In this document: positions 53,872 to 64,000 of the stretch, piece after piece
Layout of the letters: each line of letters opens with the position of its first letter
Numbering within the stretch: the stretch's first letter is position 1
NCBI GenBank assembly: GCA_030386875.1
Contig: CM059559.1
Span: 66,540,392-66,604,391, forward strand
Direction: 5' to 3'
From: Morinoia aosen
Lineage: Eukaryota > Arthropoda > Malacostraca > Amphipoda > Talitridae
Length of the DNA stretch: 64,000 bases
Program-made: the position numbers and the translations under genes
The notes under the pieces: generated by a model
Seen by the model: the letters and a program-made list of their open reading frames with translations, nothing else
Database searches by the model: none
What the model was told of the DNA's origin: nothing

Positions 53872-54468
53872 CTAGATATTTGTACTTTTTGTTCTACCTA
53901 TTCTGATTTCCCCAATATTACACAGTCTGTCTATCAGTCTATGACTAATTATAACCATAACCTTACTTTTTGCACCAAAGTTCATCTTGAGATCTGTACT
54001 ATATCCATTCACAAAGTCAAGCATCCTTTGTAGTTCATGTCTACATTCACTAACCACAACCGCATCATCAGCATACAACAAACAGCTCAGTCTCTCCTTA
54101 CCAACTTTCAATCCTACCCCACTCCCTCTCAGTCAAACTGCCAATTCTTCTGTGTTCAATCCAAACAACAAGGAAGACATAGTATAGCCCTGTCTCACTC
54201 CTCACTTACCCTGTTTCCAAATTGCCTCACCAGTAGATAGCACTTGTGTTTTCATACAGACCTTGTACAATTTTTACAATCTTATGGCTAAACACAACTT
54301 TTCTCAAAATTTCAAACAGCATACCCAGATCCACTCTGTCATACGCTTTTTCAATATCAAGGAATGCTAAATATACCTTCTTGTCATCCTTCCTCATTTG
54401 CTCAATTATTTCACTCACTGCAAACAGATTTTCCTCCCCATGTCTATCTTGCCTAAAACCATTTTGTT
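53872..54468 (-). pseudogene. LINE RT, palm region
   Basis: QNGFRQDRHGEENLFAVSEI, VYLAFLDIEKAYDRVD (motif A), then with a frameshift near 54210 a degraded QGCTMSSLLFGL-like motif B, and LSCLLYADDAVVVSE (motif C, both Asp present), MLDFVNGYSTDLKMNFGAKS. Motifs are in the correct order for one RT, broken by at least one frameshift. Confidence 0.85.
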
Positions 54469-55194
54469 GGTAAACGTGTAGCATTGGTCAGTAATCGATT
54501 TTCCACTTTTCAGTGCCTAAAATAGTTAATTAGATCAAAGCAAACAAGTTTTCTTCTACGCACTTTCCGTCGGAAATGAGTATTTTACGAGTTAAAGCGG
54601 TATGTTAATTTTCGTCATTGAGGACAAATGCAGTTGAAAAAACAGCTACTAATCGATTTACGTATTCATGTTGCTAGAATCATGGTAATAATATCAAAAT
54701 AAACTACTTTCTTCTATACACTTTTTGCGGCAAATAAGTATTTTTCGAGTTAGAGCGGTAGGTTTAATTTTTTGCGCGATTGAGCTGTTAGAGTACGTTT
54801 GAATACTGTGTAATTTATTATTAGCTCACCCCGCGGAGCTGACGGAGCCTGAACTCACTTCTAGGATCTTTTAGTTAATAAAACAATAGAAATTATCACT
54901 CAAAAATAACGAATTATAGCGGTATGTTAACTTTCGTCATAGATACCGGGAACGCGCTCGGGCATTCGAGCGCGTCGGATCAGAGCGTCCATGACAGTGT
55001 TGCCAGACGCGCGGTCGATGAATTACTTGCCGCTTCACACTAGAGTTGCGGTAAGTCATTTACCGCTATAACTTGTAAAATACTCATTTCTGAAGGTAAG
55101 TGCATCGAAGATAACTTGTTTACTTTGATCTAATTAATTATGATTAGGCACCAAAAACTTAAAACCGATTACTGACCAGCGCTACATATTTACC
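54469..55194. mobile_element. Foldback element inserted in the LINE RT
   Basis: Inverted arms of about 145 bp: GGTAAACGTGTAGCATTGGT at 54469 against, inverted, GGTAAATATGTAGCGCTGGT at 55194, continuing with CAGTAATCG, AATTAGATCAAAG and ATGAGTATTTTAC. The centre carries further copies of TACGAGTTAAAGCGGTA-like words. No coding and no obvious target duplication. Confidence 0.75.
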
Positions 55195-55222
55195 CTTTCT
55201 TTTCTCCCAGAACTCCTAATTC

Positions 55223-55510
55223 CTAAACTAAATGTTTCATTTTCTCATTCAAAATACCACAAAATATCTTACATTCAGTGTCAGCCAGTGAAATTGGTCT
55301 GTAATTTTTAAGTTCTTTCATACTCTTATGTCCATCCTTATGTAATAGAACTACACTACACTTGTTCCAGACATCCGGCACTCTTTCAGTCTTCCATATC
55401 TCATCAAATAAACATTTCAACATACTGACTACACCCTTTCCTCCACATTTTAAGAACTCATATGGGATAATATCAGGGCTGCATGCCCTTCCATTTTTCA
55501 CTTTCTTCAA
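55223..55510 (-). pseudogene. LINE RT, finger region
   Basis: KKVKNGRACSPDIIPYEFLK, VPDVWNKCSVVLLHKDG, KELKNYRPISLADTECKIF: the GxDxIP, I.L.K.G and NYRPISL blocks of LINE RTs. The frame stops near 55223; the insertion at 55194 lies just downstream. Upstream linker text (EHKIGRIKCRKSAGNAKRFT near 56000) is frameshifted. Confidence 0.8.
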
Positions 55511-56139
55511 AAAACTTACATTCTCTTCACAAGTGATTTAGTCTTCCATTTGAAGCTCATGTTCATCAATCAGACAGAAAATTTATGGGTTCATCCTTTG
55601 TTACCTGCTCATTCATTACACCAATGTCCTCCCCAGTAGTCTGCAACTGCTTTCACCATTTGAACCCTATCTTACACCCTGCAACCATTGACTACTAATT
55701 CGTCAACTTGACCTTCATTACCTTCTATAAACATCTACCAATCTTTAATTCCATCTGGACCTTTCTCTCTTAAATTTTCAACTTGACATCTCTACCCTCT
55801 AACTCTAGCCTCATTTATCATTCTTTTCACTTTCTTCTGCTGGTCCTTGTACTCATTCCATGCACTCTGCCATTTATCCTCAGTAATTCTGGTTCTTTCA
55901 AATTCATACACTTTCCTCATATCGCGTTGTTTCTTATGTAAAGTCTTTCTTCTAAATTTGTTCTTCCTTTATCTCATTTGTAAACCTCTTAGCATTTCCT
56001 GCACTTTTCCTGCATTTTATTCTCCCAATCTTATGCTCTGCCACATCATACAAGGTTCTTGTAATTTCACTGTTTAAGTCATTTACATTTCCACACATGT
56101 TCCAGTTACAACTACTCAATTCATTTCCAAATTCGGTAA

Positions 56140-56797
56140 ATATTTACTTTACTGTTGTCAACGATTTTCATAATTTCATTGCCATAGATAGGTAATATAG
56201 TCGATTTTAAGACGTTTTACATGAATGACAATGTGCTCGCAAATGCTTAGTTTTCGAGTTATTTAAGTTTGAAGTTATACGAACGGCGCTCCTGAATGGC
56301 CTTTTTCGCTCAGAAGCAGTCATTGTTTTTGCCATAGAAACGGAAGCTAACCCCATATTACAAACATAAAGAGGTTGGGTCGTGAGAGGTAGCCACAGTT
56401 TTTCCAGTGAAAATTATAAATAAAGGTTTCTAGTGACGTCATTTTATATCGACTCCAAGATGGCGGCTGCCATCTTGGGTACCAGGTGGCGCCATTGGAG
56501 ATGATGTAAACGGACGTCAGTAGAAACCTTTATTTATAATTTTCACTAGAAGAACTGTGGCTACCCCTCTCGACCCAACCTCTATACGTTTGTAAGAGGG
56601 GGTTAGCTTCCGTTATTAATTAAATTACGCTTGGCGTGCGCGCTTCCCTGGCGCCCATAAGCCAACTTCAAAGTTAAATAATTTGAAAGTAACGCATCAG
56701 CGAGCAGAATGTCATTCGTGTAAAACATTTTTATATGTGTTCCTTTTTTGATTATTTGCAACAAAATTCTGAAAATCGTTGACAACATTAAAGTAAA
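56140..56797. mobile_element. 658-bp foldback element
   Basis: Arms of about 300 bp (TTTACTTTACTGTTGTCAAC from 56143; inverted to about 56795) meet around a centre near 56470 containing AAGATGGCGGC/GCCATCTTGG, itself a dyad. Arms agree at about 80 percent by eye. It abuts the 5' end of the second LINE. Confidence 0.75.
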
Positions 56798-56803
56798 CAT
56801 TGA

Positions 56804-56982
56804 CCCTGTCGCAACTCCAGCCTTGCTTCCCCTTCTAAGTCCCTTGCTAGTTAATTAATATCTTGCAATATCGGGGACTAGGTCATTATTTAACCTCTAA
56901 CTGATCAAAAAGATAAAACGCTAATTAAATATGACAAGCGGGCAATGGTTGGAGTGCTTCACCTTCCTGGCCGCAAAAATTA
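56804..56982. other. Spacer
   Basis: No feature recognised. Confidence 0.4.
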
Positions 56983-57232
56983 ATGTCGAACAACCCTAAA
57001 GTGTTCGTTTGTTTGTTGCGAATCAATCCGAAGCCACAGCTGCGGATTCGAATCATCGTCGAAGAGGCAGCTCTCGCGAGTTGCATCTTCAGATTGAGAC
57101 GAACTTTGGGGCCGAACGCACGTGTGCCTTGCGTGCTTCAAGCTCTTCCGGCCCTGCTTCTGGGAAGCTTAAATCCTGGACAGCCGGCTTCCAGTGCAGA
57201 ATGTTCCCTGAACAAATTCTTCGAAGTTTCAG
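56983..57232 (+). CDS. Candidate host exon A
   Basis: A frame open from 56983 to a canonical donor CAG|GTGAGC at 57232/57233. GC content is higher than in the surrounding DNA. In this frame one base is left over at the donor, which matches the phase needed by exon B at 58700. A competing frame (57009-57236) is also open but would be out of phase. Possible acceptor: CCACAG at about 57045. Protein text (for example NPGQPASSAECSLNKFFEVS at the end) has no domain I can name. Not connected to any transposon. Confidence 0.4.
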
Positions 57233-57239
57233 GTGAGCA

Positions 57240-57840
57240 CTCTTGAATTATTGTCTAGCTTGTCAAAACTTAGTTTAGCGTTCCGAAAAGACCATGGTCT
57301 GTGCCAGTTAAAACTGGAAGTTGTTGCTTCTTGCCGGTAAGCGAGACATAGTTCTTTTATTCGAAGAATTTGTTCCAAATTCTTTTTTATGAGGAATTTC
57401 TAAAATCAAATTCTTCGTTCATTGAAGATTCAATACGAAGAGCAGTTCTGGCTTACATAATTAGTTCGCCGGCTGCTTAGCTTGGCTAGAGAAGCGTCAG
57501 GGAAAATCCTGGTGACTATATCTTTTTGCTTCTTCTCCAATTTATTTCTTTTCCCAGTTCAAATAACTGTTTTTCATTATAAACTTAAAAATAAAATAAT
57601 AAAAAAAAAAGATTTCAATAATTTTCCGTAATTTGGAAAATTACGCTGCAGCCGTGCTGTCCGGGCCCAGTGCCGGTTCGTCTCTCATCTCATTAAGCTT
57701 AAGGTGCATTTTTGTGTAAGGTACATTTTCGTGTTGCTAGCTCCTTGTGTTTTTAGGGGCTTGTCGTGATATAGTTATATTAGGCATACATATTTGGAAA
57801 AATCACGTAAAACATTAGGTGATATGTTCATGGCACATTT
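57240..57840. other. Intron or spacer
   Basis: AT-rich, no frame; an A/T run at 57590-57612. Consistent with an intron between exon A and exon B. Confidence 0.4.
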
Positions 57841-57968
57841 TATTTTTGGGCTAAATCCCGTGACACTGAGGAATGTAGACCGTTAAGCTGGAGCCGACTA
57901 GGCGTGGGAGCCAGCGCCGCGAATGCGATGGGGAACTTCGAAGGGGTGAGGTGACGCTTGAGGGTTAG

Positions 57969-58129
57969 CCAATCACGAAAGGATACGTCACGTTCAGCTT
58001 GACGCAGGGGACACGTCAGAGGTGACGCGCTAGAAGCACCCAATTGCGAGATGCCACGTCACTAACAATTTAGGCGGGCAGCCCGCACCATCTACAGTAA
58101 GCGTCCTTTGTGCGGCGGGGGTATTTAAG
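57969..58129 (+). promoter_or_regulatory. Candidate host promoter: CCAAT, CRE half-sites, TATTTAAG
   Basis: In a GC/CpG-rich island (57840-58245): CCAAT at 57969-57973, ACGTCA-type CRE half-sites at about 57985, 58014 and 58056, and TATTTAAG at 58122-58129. Initiation would be near 58155 and a donor GAG|GTGAGA follows at 58205/58206, so a short first exon of about 50 bp could splice to exon B. Could alternatively be an LTR. Confidence 0.4.
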
Positions 58130-58245
58130 CAGAGCAAGCGAGGGGACCGGCCTATTTGACCGGTGCAGTGACAAGAATGTAGGCTTCCTGACGGCCAGAG
58201 GGGAGGTGAGAATACGTGGTTTGATTTAGCTTGATAATTCATGTG

Positions 58246-58699
58246 GAGTCATCGAAGCGTAGAACGTCTAACTTGGGGACGCAGTAATTCAGAATGCTAA
58301 TTAGCCCTGTTTTCATTTTTGACTGCATATGATCATCTCTCAAAGGGGAATTGTTTTTGAGACGGCATAAAATGGGTAAGCAAAACGTTCGTGTGTTCAT
58401 CAGAGGGCTTGCATTTTGTAAAATATTCTCAAACAGGTAGTGTTTAGAGTGTCACTTAATATGTGAGTAAAAGTTCGAGGGTGTGATATACCTAATGGGG
58501 AAATCAAATATATCCGTGTTTTTTTTATCATAGGGCTTTCATGTAACAGTGTAATTTGTCATTTGTTTTTCTCAAGCGGGGATTAGAAGTTCCGGATAAA
58601 GCTAGGGTGTTTGTTGAAGCTTCATGTCCATTCTCAGAAGGGGGATATAACGTTCATATCTCAGGGAATAGATAATGTAAACCTGTGCATTGTTCACAG
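58246..58699. other. Candidate intron before exon B
   Basis: No frame. Ends in the acceptor TGCATTGTTCACAG at 58686-58699. Confidence 0.4.
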
Positions 58700-58959
58700 A
58701 GGAGGGTGGGCTCTCGCGGGAGCTGCGGCCGGGGTTGCTCTACCCAGCCGTGGTGCGGGAGCCGATGCCGGGCGTTCTCAATCAGCGGTCCCACACCAGC
58801 CCGGAGTTCAGCAGTAGGGATTTCCCAAGGATGATAGGCTTCGTGCCGCCGCAGGCCACCGTCAGTGAATTAAATAGGGAAGCGCTCGCGGCAGTGATTG
58901 GGAAGGCACAGATGAAAAGCATTTTGAAAATTGCAATCAATTTGGCGAGCAGTGTGTGA
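58700..58959 (+). CDS. Candidate host terminal exon B
   Basis: Starts after acceptor TTCACAG and is open for 86 codons to TGA at 58957: GGLSRELRPGLLYPAVVREP near the start, then an RMIGFVPPQATVSELNREAL block and AAVIGKAQMKSILKIAIN near the end. Composition is balanced and GC-rich, unlike the flanking AT-rich DNA, and reads like a conserved C-terminal helix-containing tail. I do not recognise the protein. Exon A in the 56983 frame supplies the correct phase. Confidence 0.5.
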
Positions 58960-60140
58960 TAACCATTCATTTATGTGTGCCCAAACTAGAAGATCATCCA
59001 TGTGTCCGATTTGAAGTAGGTTCTAGTCTGTGTTTGCCGTAATACTTCATTTCATGTGTGCGCTAACTAAATATGCATTTATGTGTTCGATTTTTCTGAA
59101 GGCGCCATTACCTATGAAGTGTTGCTTCGCCGATCTTGCGTATCGTGCCTGAGGGCATTGGTGTACAATTGTGGTGGCGATATATAAATTTCCCTGTGTC
59201 ATCTCAATGTCAATGTGTGCAGTTTAAAAATAAATGTGTTTAATCTTTAAACGCGCATCATTCTCCATGACTAATTGTGTGGGTAACTTGCGAGCAGATA
59301 GGTGTACATTATATTATCGGTGGAGGTTGAAAGCCCTCATACGTTACGTGCTTAACCAGCATTTTTTCGTGACAGCAGAAATGAACGTACACTTTGTGAG
59401 CCTGATACCTACATATTAACATGGAGAATTTTCTTAAACACTTCAATTGCCAAAATTCTTAAAAATTGTTGGGATAAGCTCTCAAGCAAGAAGGTGAATA
59501 ATTTTCCAAGCGTCTTGCAAATAATGATCCAGTATTGTTTCGCTTGCTCTCTGTAGTTCCATCTTTTTTCAATAACAAGCAAAGTTTGTGGCTGCGAGCA
59601 TTGCCTTGAGGAGCTGCAGTTCCGAAGTGTAATTGCCTGCTATTGAGCTGGAGTCATAAAAAACATAAGAGTGTGTGGCTCGGTTACTCAACCACAAGCG
59701 CATCTGGCTCAAATTTTAGGTGATTGGAGAGCGCTCACTAAGTGAAGTAAAGATTGAATACCCCATTTCTGGTGAAAACTTTCTTAATGCAATGAGCGAT
59801 TCAGACATTAATATTGAATTCTTGGCTCAAATTTTGTCATGACATCGAGTGTGTCAGGTAAATGCTTCTTTTATTGAATTCATTTTATTTCTTGACTTGC
59901 AAAAACATCCAAAGTCTTGCCGAATGCTGAAGTACAGTCAATATGATTAAATTTTTTCATTCTTCAGTGGAAAATTTACAATTAAATATGTTATGAGTAG
60001 AAGTAATCGTTGTGCATTAATAAATGAAATCGGCCGCATTTTTGTTCTTGAAATTTTTTTTGTGTGTGTAACGCTCTCTTAATCAATAAATTCGTTCGAA
60101 CAAGTGCTCTGTGTTAAATGTGTGTGTCTTTACGTGCCAT
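58960..60140. other. 3' untranslated region or intergenic, no gene
   Basis: AT-rich; AATAAA near 59230 could be a poly(A) signal for the candidate gene. Confidence 0.4.
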
Positions 60141-60144
60141 TTTC

Positions 60145-61100
60145 CCTGGTCCTTTTGAGTGCAGTTTAATTTTTTAAGTAAATTCTAGCCTAAAGGCTCA
60201 GACCGCCGATGTTCGAACCTACCGCAGGGCCATAAAACGACAGTTCTCCTGGCTGCAGATAGACGTCTCGGAGCAGCTCATAGATCTTGCTGAATTTATT
60301 CCCCAAATTTGAGTGGCAGTAGTGATGTTGAACACAGTTGAAATTTAGACATAGTAATCCAGCATGACTTCCTCAAATTCTGAAGTGCTGCACTCGCAAT
60401 TAATTTTCTTTTGTTCATTTATTCGGCAGTTAGAAAATAATATTTGAGTGTCATTGTGATGAGGATATAATCAGCATGAAGTGAACCAATGGGATCCGAT
60501 GCATTTGATAAGCGAGTAATCGTGCTGAGCTTTGTTTGAATATGTGTTTCATAAAAATTTTCAGTATGCTGTTTTTCTTATTGAATGTTTCCAGGATGTC
60601 TTCACCTATTACCATTTGCGAACTTTAGGTTTAGAACGATGGCCCCGGATTTTACGCCTTAATTTGTAATAAAACCTGATTGTCTTAGTTGAAGCTTTGA
60701 AGCCAATTTGATATTTTGCAGTGTCTAGGAATTTCTGGTAATTAAACAACTTGATATTCACCATCCCGTGTGCACTAAATTGAAATAATTAGTATAAAAT
60801 TTTGTGCCCTGTCGCGTGAATTTGTTTCATAGTGATTTTCTAACAAGCCTTAGCAGTGTGATGCATACCTTTGTTAGCGACATTTGAAACCTAAAGTTCC
60901 ACAGCTTATATTTCTGATACACGGTGATAAAATTTTGCTTCAAATCAGATTTTCTTGCTGTATAATCCAGAGTAGTTCAATGTATGTTTCTATGTATGCT
61001 GGTTTCCATGGTCCTTTTGAGTACAGTTTAATATTTGAAATAAAATTCGAGCATAAAGGCTCATGCCGCTGTGCAAGACTGTGCGAATGGGCTGTTAGAG
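60145..61100 (+). repeat. ~90-bp direct repeat pair, 860 bp apart
   Basis: GGTCCTTTTGAGTGCAGTTT followed by AAGGCTCAGACCGC at about 60149-60205 recurs as GGTCCTTTTGAGTACAGTTT and AAGGCTCATGCCGC at about 61010-61060. Neither is coding; the intervening DNA is AT-rich. Confidence 0.6.
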
Positions 61101-61109
61101 TCATAAAAT

Positions 61110-63600
61110 GAAGATCTCATTGCTGCCGCCAAACCTTGCCTAAAGTGAGTCCGACTAAGGACGAGTTGTTTAAGTCCATGCCATTAGTCGTTCTACATGT
61201 TGTGAGAGAAGTAAATACTCAGGAGTTTTGATCATTTTGCAGTGAACTACGCCCGTCTCTTGAGTAACAATGCTGGAGCTTCTGAGTGTGTTTTATTTTG
61301 GGAGCATGTAAAGGCCATCATGATAATTTCGAGTTCTGAGATGCAGCCATTATCCTTTAATTTAATTAAAATCACAGTCGAATGCTATTGTGTCTTGAAC
61401 TGTAACTGTGTGTTTTGAAAGAATTGGTACTGCTACATTTTAATAAAATATTTAGCAAAAACTTTCTCGACGATGTGTTCAATGAAATTTTGTGAGGCAA
61501 AAATTGTTTGAATGTCGCTATTATTGATCTACCAATTACATTTGCTAAATTTTGTTTTATGTAGAAATAGAAGTAGGAGGCGCAGGAAATTAATGCCTTG
61601 ATTTTAGGGAAAATCGCCTTCGCCAAAAATATCTGAGGACAAGTTTTTTTTAAGCATCTTAAGAATTCAGTTTCATAGCAGCTGCTGGTTAAAGTAAATA
61701 TAAAATTTTTTTTTAACGTAACGTCTAACGCAATTCACATTTTAGTCGCTAATATTGAGTGCTTTAATTATGGAATTTTTTTTAACATCGCTGATATAAG
61801 TGATGTAATTGTTTTTGAAATTCAATTTTTCTTGCTATCATATACAGAGTAAAGATTTTTTCCCAATCGTAGGAGTAAAATTGAGTTAAGTTACGGAATG
61901 TAGAATTATCGATAATTTAGTGTGGTGATTTTAGGAATGTGTGTGGTATCTCTTAGATGCTGCGCAGCTAAATCTTGACATAAGTTTAGTTACTTAAAAT
62001 AGAAATAACGCCTACACACGTGACCAGTAGAGCAAACTTTATTCGTTAAATTTTCTGTATTTCCAACAATTCATGCAAACCTCCAATGCTCAGGAGTGGG
62101 AAGTGAATATTTTTCTTTGATCTGTTGCGATACTCCAGTATTTCAAAATGACTTGTTTTCCTTCTCGAGTTCCGTGGGCACAAAATCTCTATTGCGTCAT
62201 ACTGCTGTTCACATAAACTCCTGGGAATATATAAAAACTTTTTTTGCAGGTGTCAACCGTGTTAGGCGTATTTATTTAAGGGAAATTCTTTCCAGTTCCT
62301 CTAAGTGGGAAGGAATATTATTTTAAGTGTACTTAGTTTTAAACTGCACACGTGGAGTGGCCAATAACAATTTTTTTTGACTGAGTAAGTGCATATAAGC
62401 GAGGAAGGAATTTTCATTCATCAACTGAAACGTGCATTGAATGCAAGACTCTATTTTTAAAACTACGTCTTCAAGTGGGTTGTTTAATGAAGCTTTCATA
62501 TTATTTTGAATGTGAAATAGGATTTTGTTGGGGCCAGAATCGACGCACCCTCGGCGCGTTTATTCACCCGGCCGTAATAGAAATCACGAGTTGCGATGTC
62601 AAATTGATGATTAAATGCATTCGTCCGCCATGATCTATGTGTGAATTCATGTTCAGTGGAAGACTTTATTTGAATCTTCACACATTATTTTTTTTTAATA
62701 AAATGATGGTCACTATTTCGTCCGCAATTGGAAGCCAATTGCGAAGTTGTGGCGAGAATGAGTCCACATAACTGTATTGAATAATTATATATATAATTGA
62801 GCTCATTGGAATATGTTATTTTCTACGATGAAAATATACAATATGTTAAGTGAAGCTTTGATATTGATTGAGAGAATTTTGATAATAAATGGTAGTTGTG
62901 ATGATAGACACTGTGATGAATAAACGCGAATTTTGTGTCAATGCGGATGTTAAAGATGGAAGATGCGAAGCAGAGGAGGCATGTGTAAGTTTATGGCCTG
63001 GCTGGACAGGGCAATAAAAATTCTTGTGCGTTGAGGCTCATCGTTTAATTACGCGAGTGTTGTATTATGTGAACGCAAGAATGTGGAATGCTAGAGGAAA
63101 TGAAGTAGAAATATTGCTGGTGTTATTATTTAAAAAGAGATGCCTCGAACCTCTATGGCAGGGAATTCTTCTTCGAAAAACATGATAGCTCGTTTCCTGT
63201 GATCTGTCTTTGCGAGTTGTATGTTTACAGAAAAATCCCATACGCCATTTATTCAACAGCTTAATGAAAGTAGCGGAGCAAATAAAGAAATCGTTTCCTA
63301 TGTCAGTGTTGTCTGGAAGGTCAGACTCTAGGCAGGCTCGACGAGGAATACGTAGGATGATTAAGATAAGAAGGGTTCACTGCAGACGTTGTAAATTAAT
63401 AACACATGACACGAAACTGTAGTATGTTAAGTTGCACAAAAGAAATGTGACTTATTCCTGGTAGCGGAGTTTCATGAAGGTATGTTCGCTCGGTGTGTTT
63501 TTACGTTTCTTACTGAAGCGGAATCCCGTGAATCTTGGTGTGCTGGGAACGTTACATTTTATTTTAAGTGTTATATAATAAGAACTGTTCCTTAATTCTG
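61110..63600. other. AT-rich DNA without recognised gene
   Basis: Short frames (60-85 codons) have background composition. No repeat structure stands out. Confidence 0.5.
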
Positions 63601-63615
63601 AATCTCCTATGCGCG

Positions 63616-63911
63616 TCACTGGGAACTTTGCTCCTTTTCCGCCTGGTGAACGGTGTGTGAGGGAACGAGAATGGGAACTGCGATTTGACCTACATTTGCA
63701 GTGGCACAACGAGGGAAGTAAACATATCCTATTTGCTGAGTTTGAGTAACTGCGATGTTCACCGGATTTAGACTACCTGATTGACTACTGACTTTTGGAT
63801 ACAAGTTGGTGTGAGTTGTCGCAGCGTTCATGTGTTGAAGTTTTGGTGTTTCCTTCGCATAGGGATGTTGCTGGCACTCAAACTGTTCGTACTCCAACCT
63901 CGACGGATATG
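63616..63911 (-). CDS. Candidate host exon (minus)
   Basis: Minus frame open from an acceptor-like TTAAATCAG (63912-63914) to a stop at 63616: segments LEYEQFECQQHPYAKETPKL, NPVNIAVTQTQQIGYVYFPR, VGQIAVPILVPSHTVHQAEK. Composition (Q, P, T, N rich, balanced) is more protein-like than neighbouring frames, but no domain is recognised. Confidence 0.3.
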
Positions 63912-64000
63912 CTGATTTAATTTTTTTTAGTATAATGGTTATGTTAAGGTGATACAACACTGTCTCCGTCATTGAATGGAAAACATACTGCAGGCTCCCG

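Larger units (their letters stand above)
51520..56135 (-). mobile_element. Second LINE (minus), decayed and interrupted
   Basis: In minus-strand order: linker between endonuclease and RT (56130-55511), RT fingers (55510-55223), an insertion (55194-54469), RT motif A region (54468-54227), RT motifs B-C (54240-53872), more C-terminal sequence, a second insertion (53580-52368) and a Cys/His C-terminal end (51978-51600). The 3' untranslated region runs to about 51520. The clade is uncertain (RTE/Nimb/I-like). The endonuclease is not seen. Confidence 0.8.

Noticed and set aside
54037..54240. Plus-strand frames over the second LINE
   Set aside because: Antisense of the YADD-bearing RT frame.
60200..60240. 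tRNA-like B box (GTTCGAACC)
   Set aside because: No A box or cloverleaf can be drawn from the flanking sequence.

Overview
This is eukaryotic DNA, most likely from an arthropod (probably an insect). The evidence is AT-rich non-coding DNA, scattered degenerate TTAGG/GGTTAGG strings, introns with GT..AG ends, and a mix of Penelope-like, CR1/Jockey-type LINE, Gypsy (CsRn1/mdg3-like), Helitron, hAT, P-like, PIF/Harbinger, Tc1/mariner and piggyBac-like elements. I see no bacterial operon, rRNA, convincing tRNA or CRISPR array. Nearly all recognisable coding sequence belongs to transposable elements. Host coding sequence is limited to a few candidate exons near 57-59 kb and 63.6-63.9 kb.

Layout. 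0-2 kb: a CRE/TATA promoter-like block, a 76-bp module that recurs inverted at 23.3 kb, and a minisatellite that changes period (25, 29, 37 bp) around one core. 2.1-2.8 kb: a dead piggyBac-type transposase (-). 4.0-5.5 kb: a short Penelope-like element whose 331-bp terminal arms are inverted and carry hammerhead-ribozyme-like motifs. 5.7-10 kb: T-rich DNA split by a 3.3-kb terminal-inverted-repeat (TIR) element full of A-rich repeats. 10.3-12.6 kb: two broken Penelope copies head to head. 12.7-19.4 kb: a nearly complete LINE (+) with ORF1, an OTU-type cysteine protease, endonuclease and reverse transcriptase (RT). 19.4-22.9 kb: 1-kb tandem duplication, microsatellite and TTAGG-like DNA. 22.9-27.2 kb: a Helitron fragment split by a 3-kb TG..CA insertion that holds a 31-bp satellite. 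27.2-28.2 kb: a broken mariner.

28.3-37.8 kb is a nest: an outer hAT with a perfect 8-bp target-site duplication (TSD) contains a PIF/Harbinger element and a second hAT. A young, apparently intact Gypsy element sits inside the BED zinc-finger codons of that second hAT. The Gypsy gag-pol junction has a textbook -1 frameshift signal (GGGAAAC, 7-nt spacer, 8-bp stem). 38-42 kb: dispersed repeats and a 1.37-kb duplication. 41-45 kb: a decayed P-element/THAP9-like transposase (-) with an in-frame 60-bp minisatellite. 45.6-51.1 kb: a 5.5-kb non-coding hAT with an 8-bp TSD, holding a long palindrome, a mariner deletion derivative and a foldback element. 51.5-56.1 kb: a second LINE (-) cut by a TTAA-flanked element and a foldback element. 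56.1-56.8 kb: another palindrome. 57-59 kb: candidate host exons with matching splice phase and a CCAAT/CRE/TATA-like promoter. The remainder to 64 kb is mostly non-coding.

The elements do not act together. They form layers of successive insertions, and several insertion events can be ordered from intact TSDs. All calls come from reading the sequence and ORF translations by eye; no database search was run.
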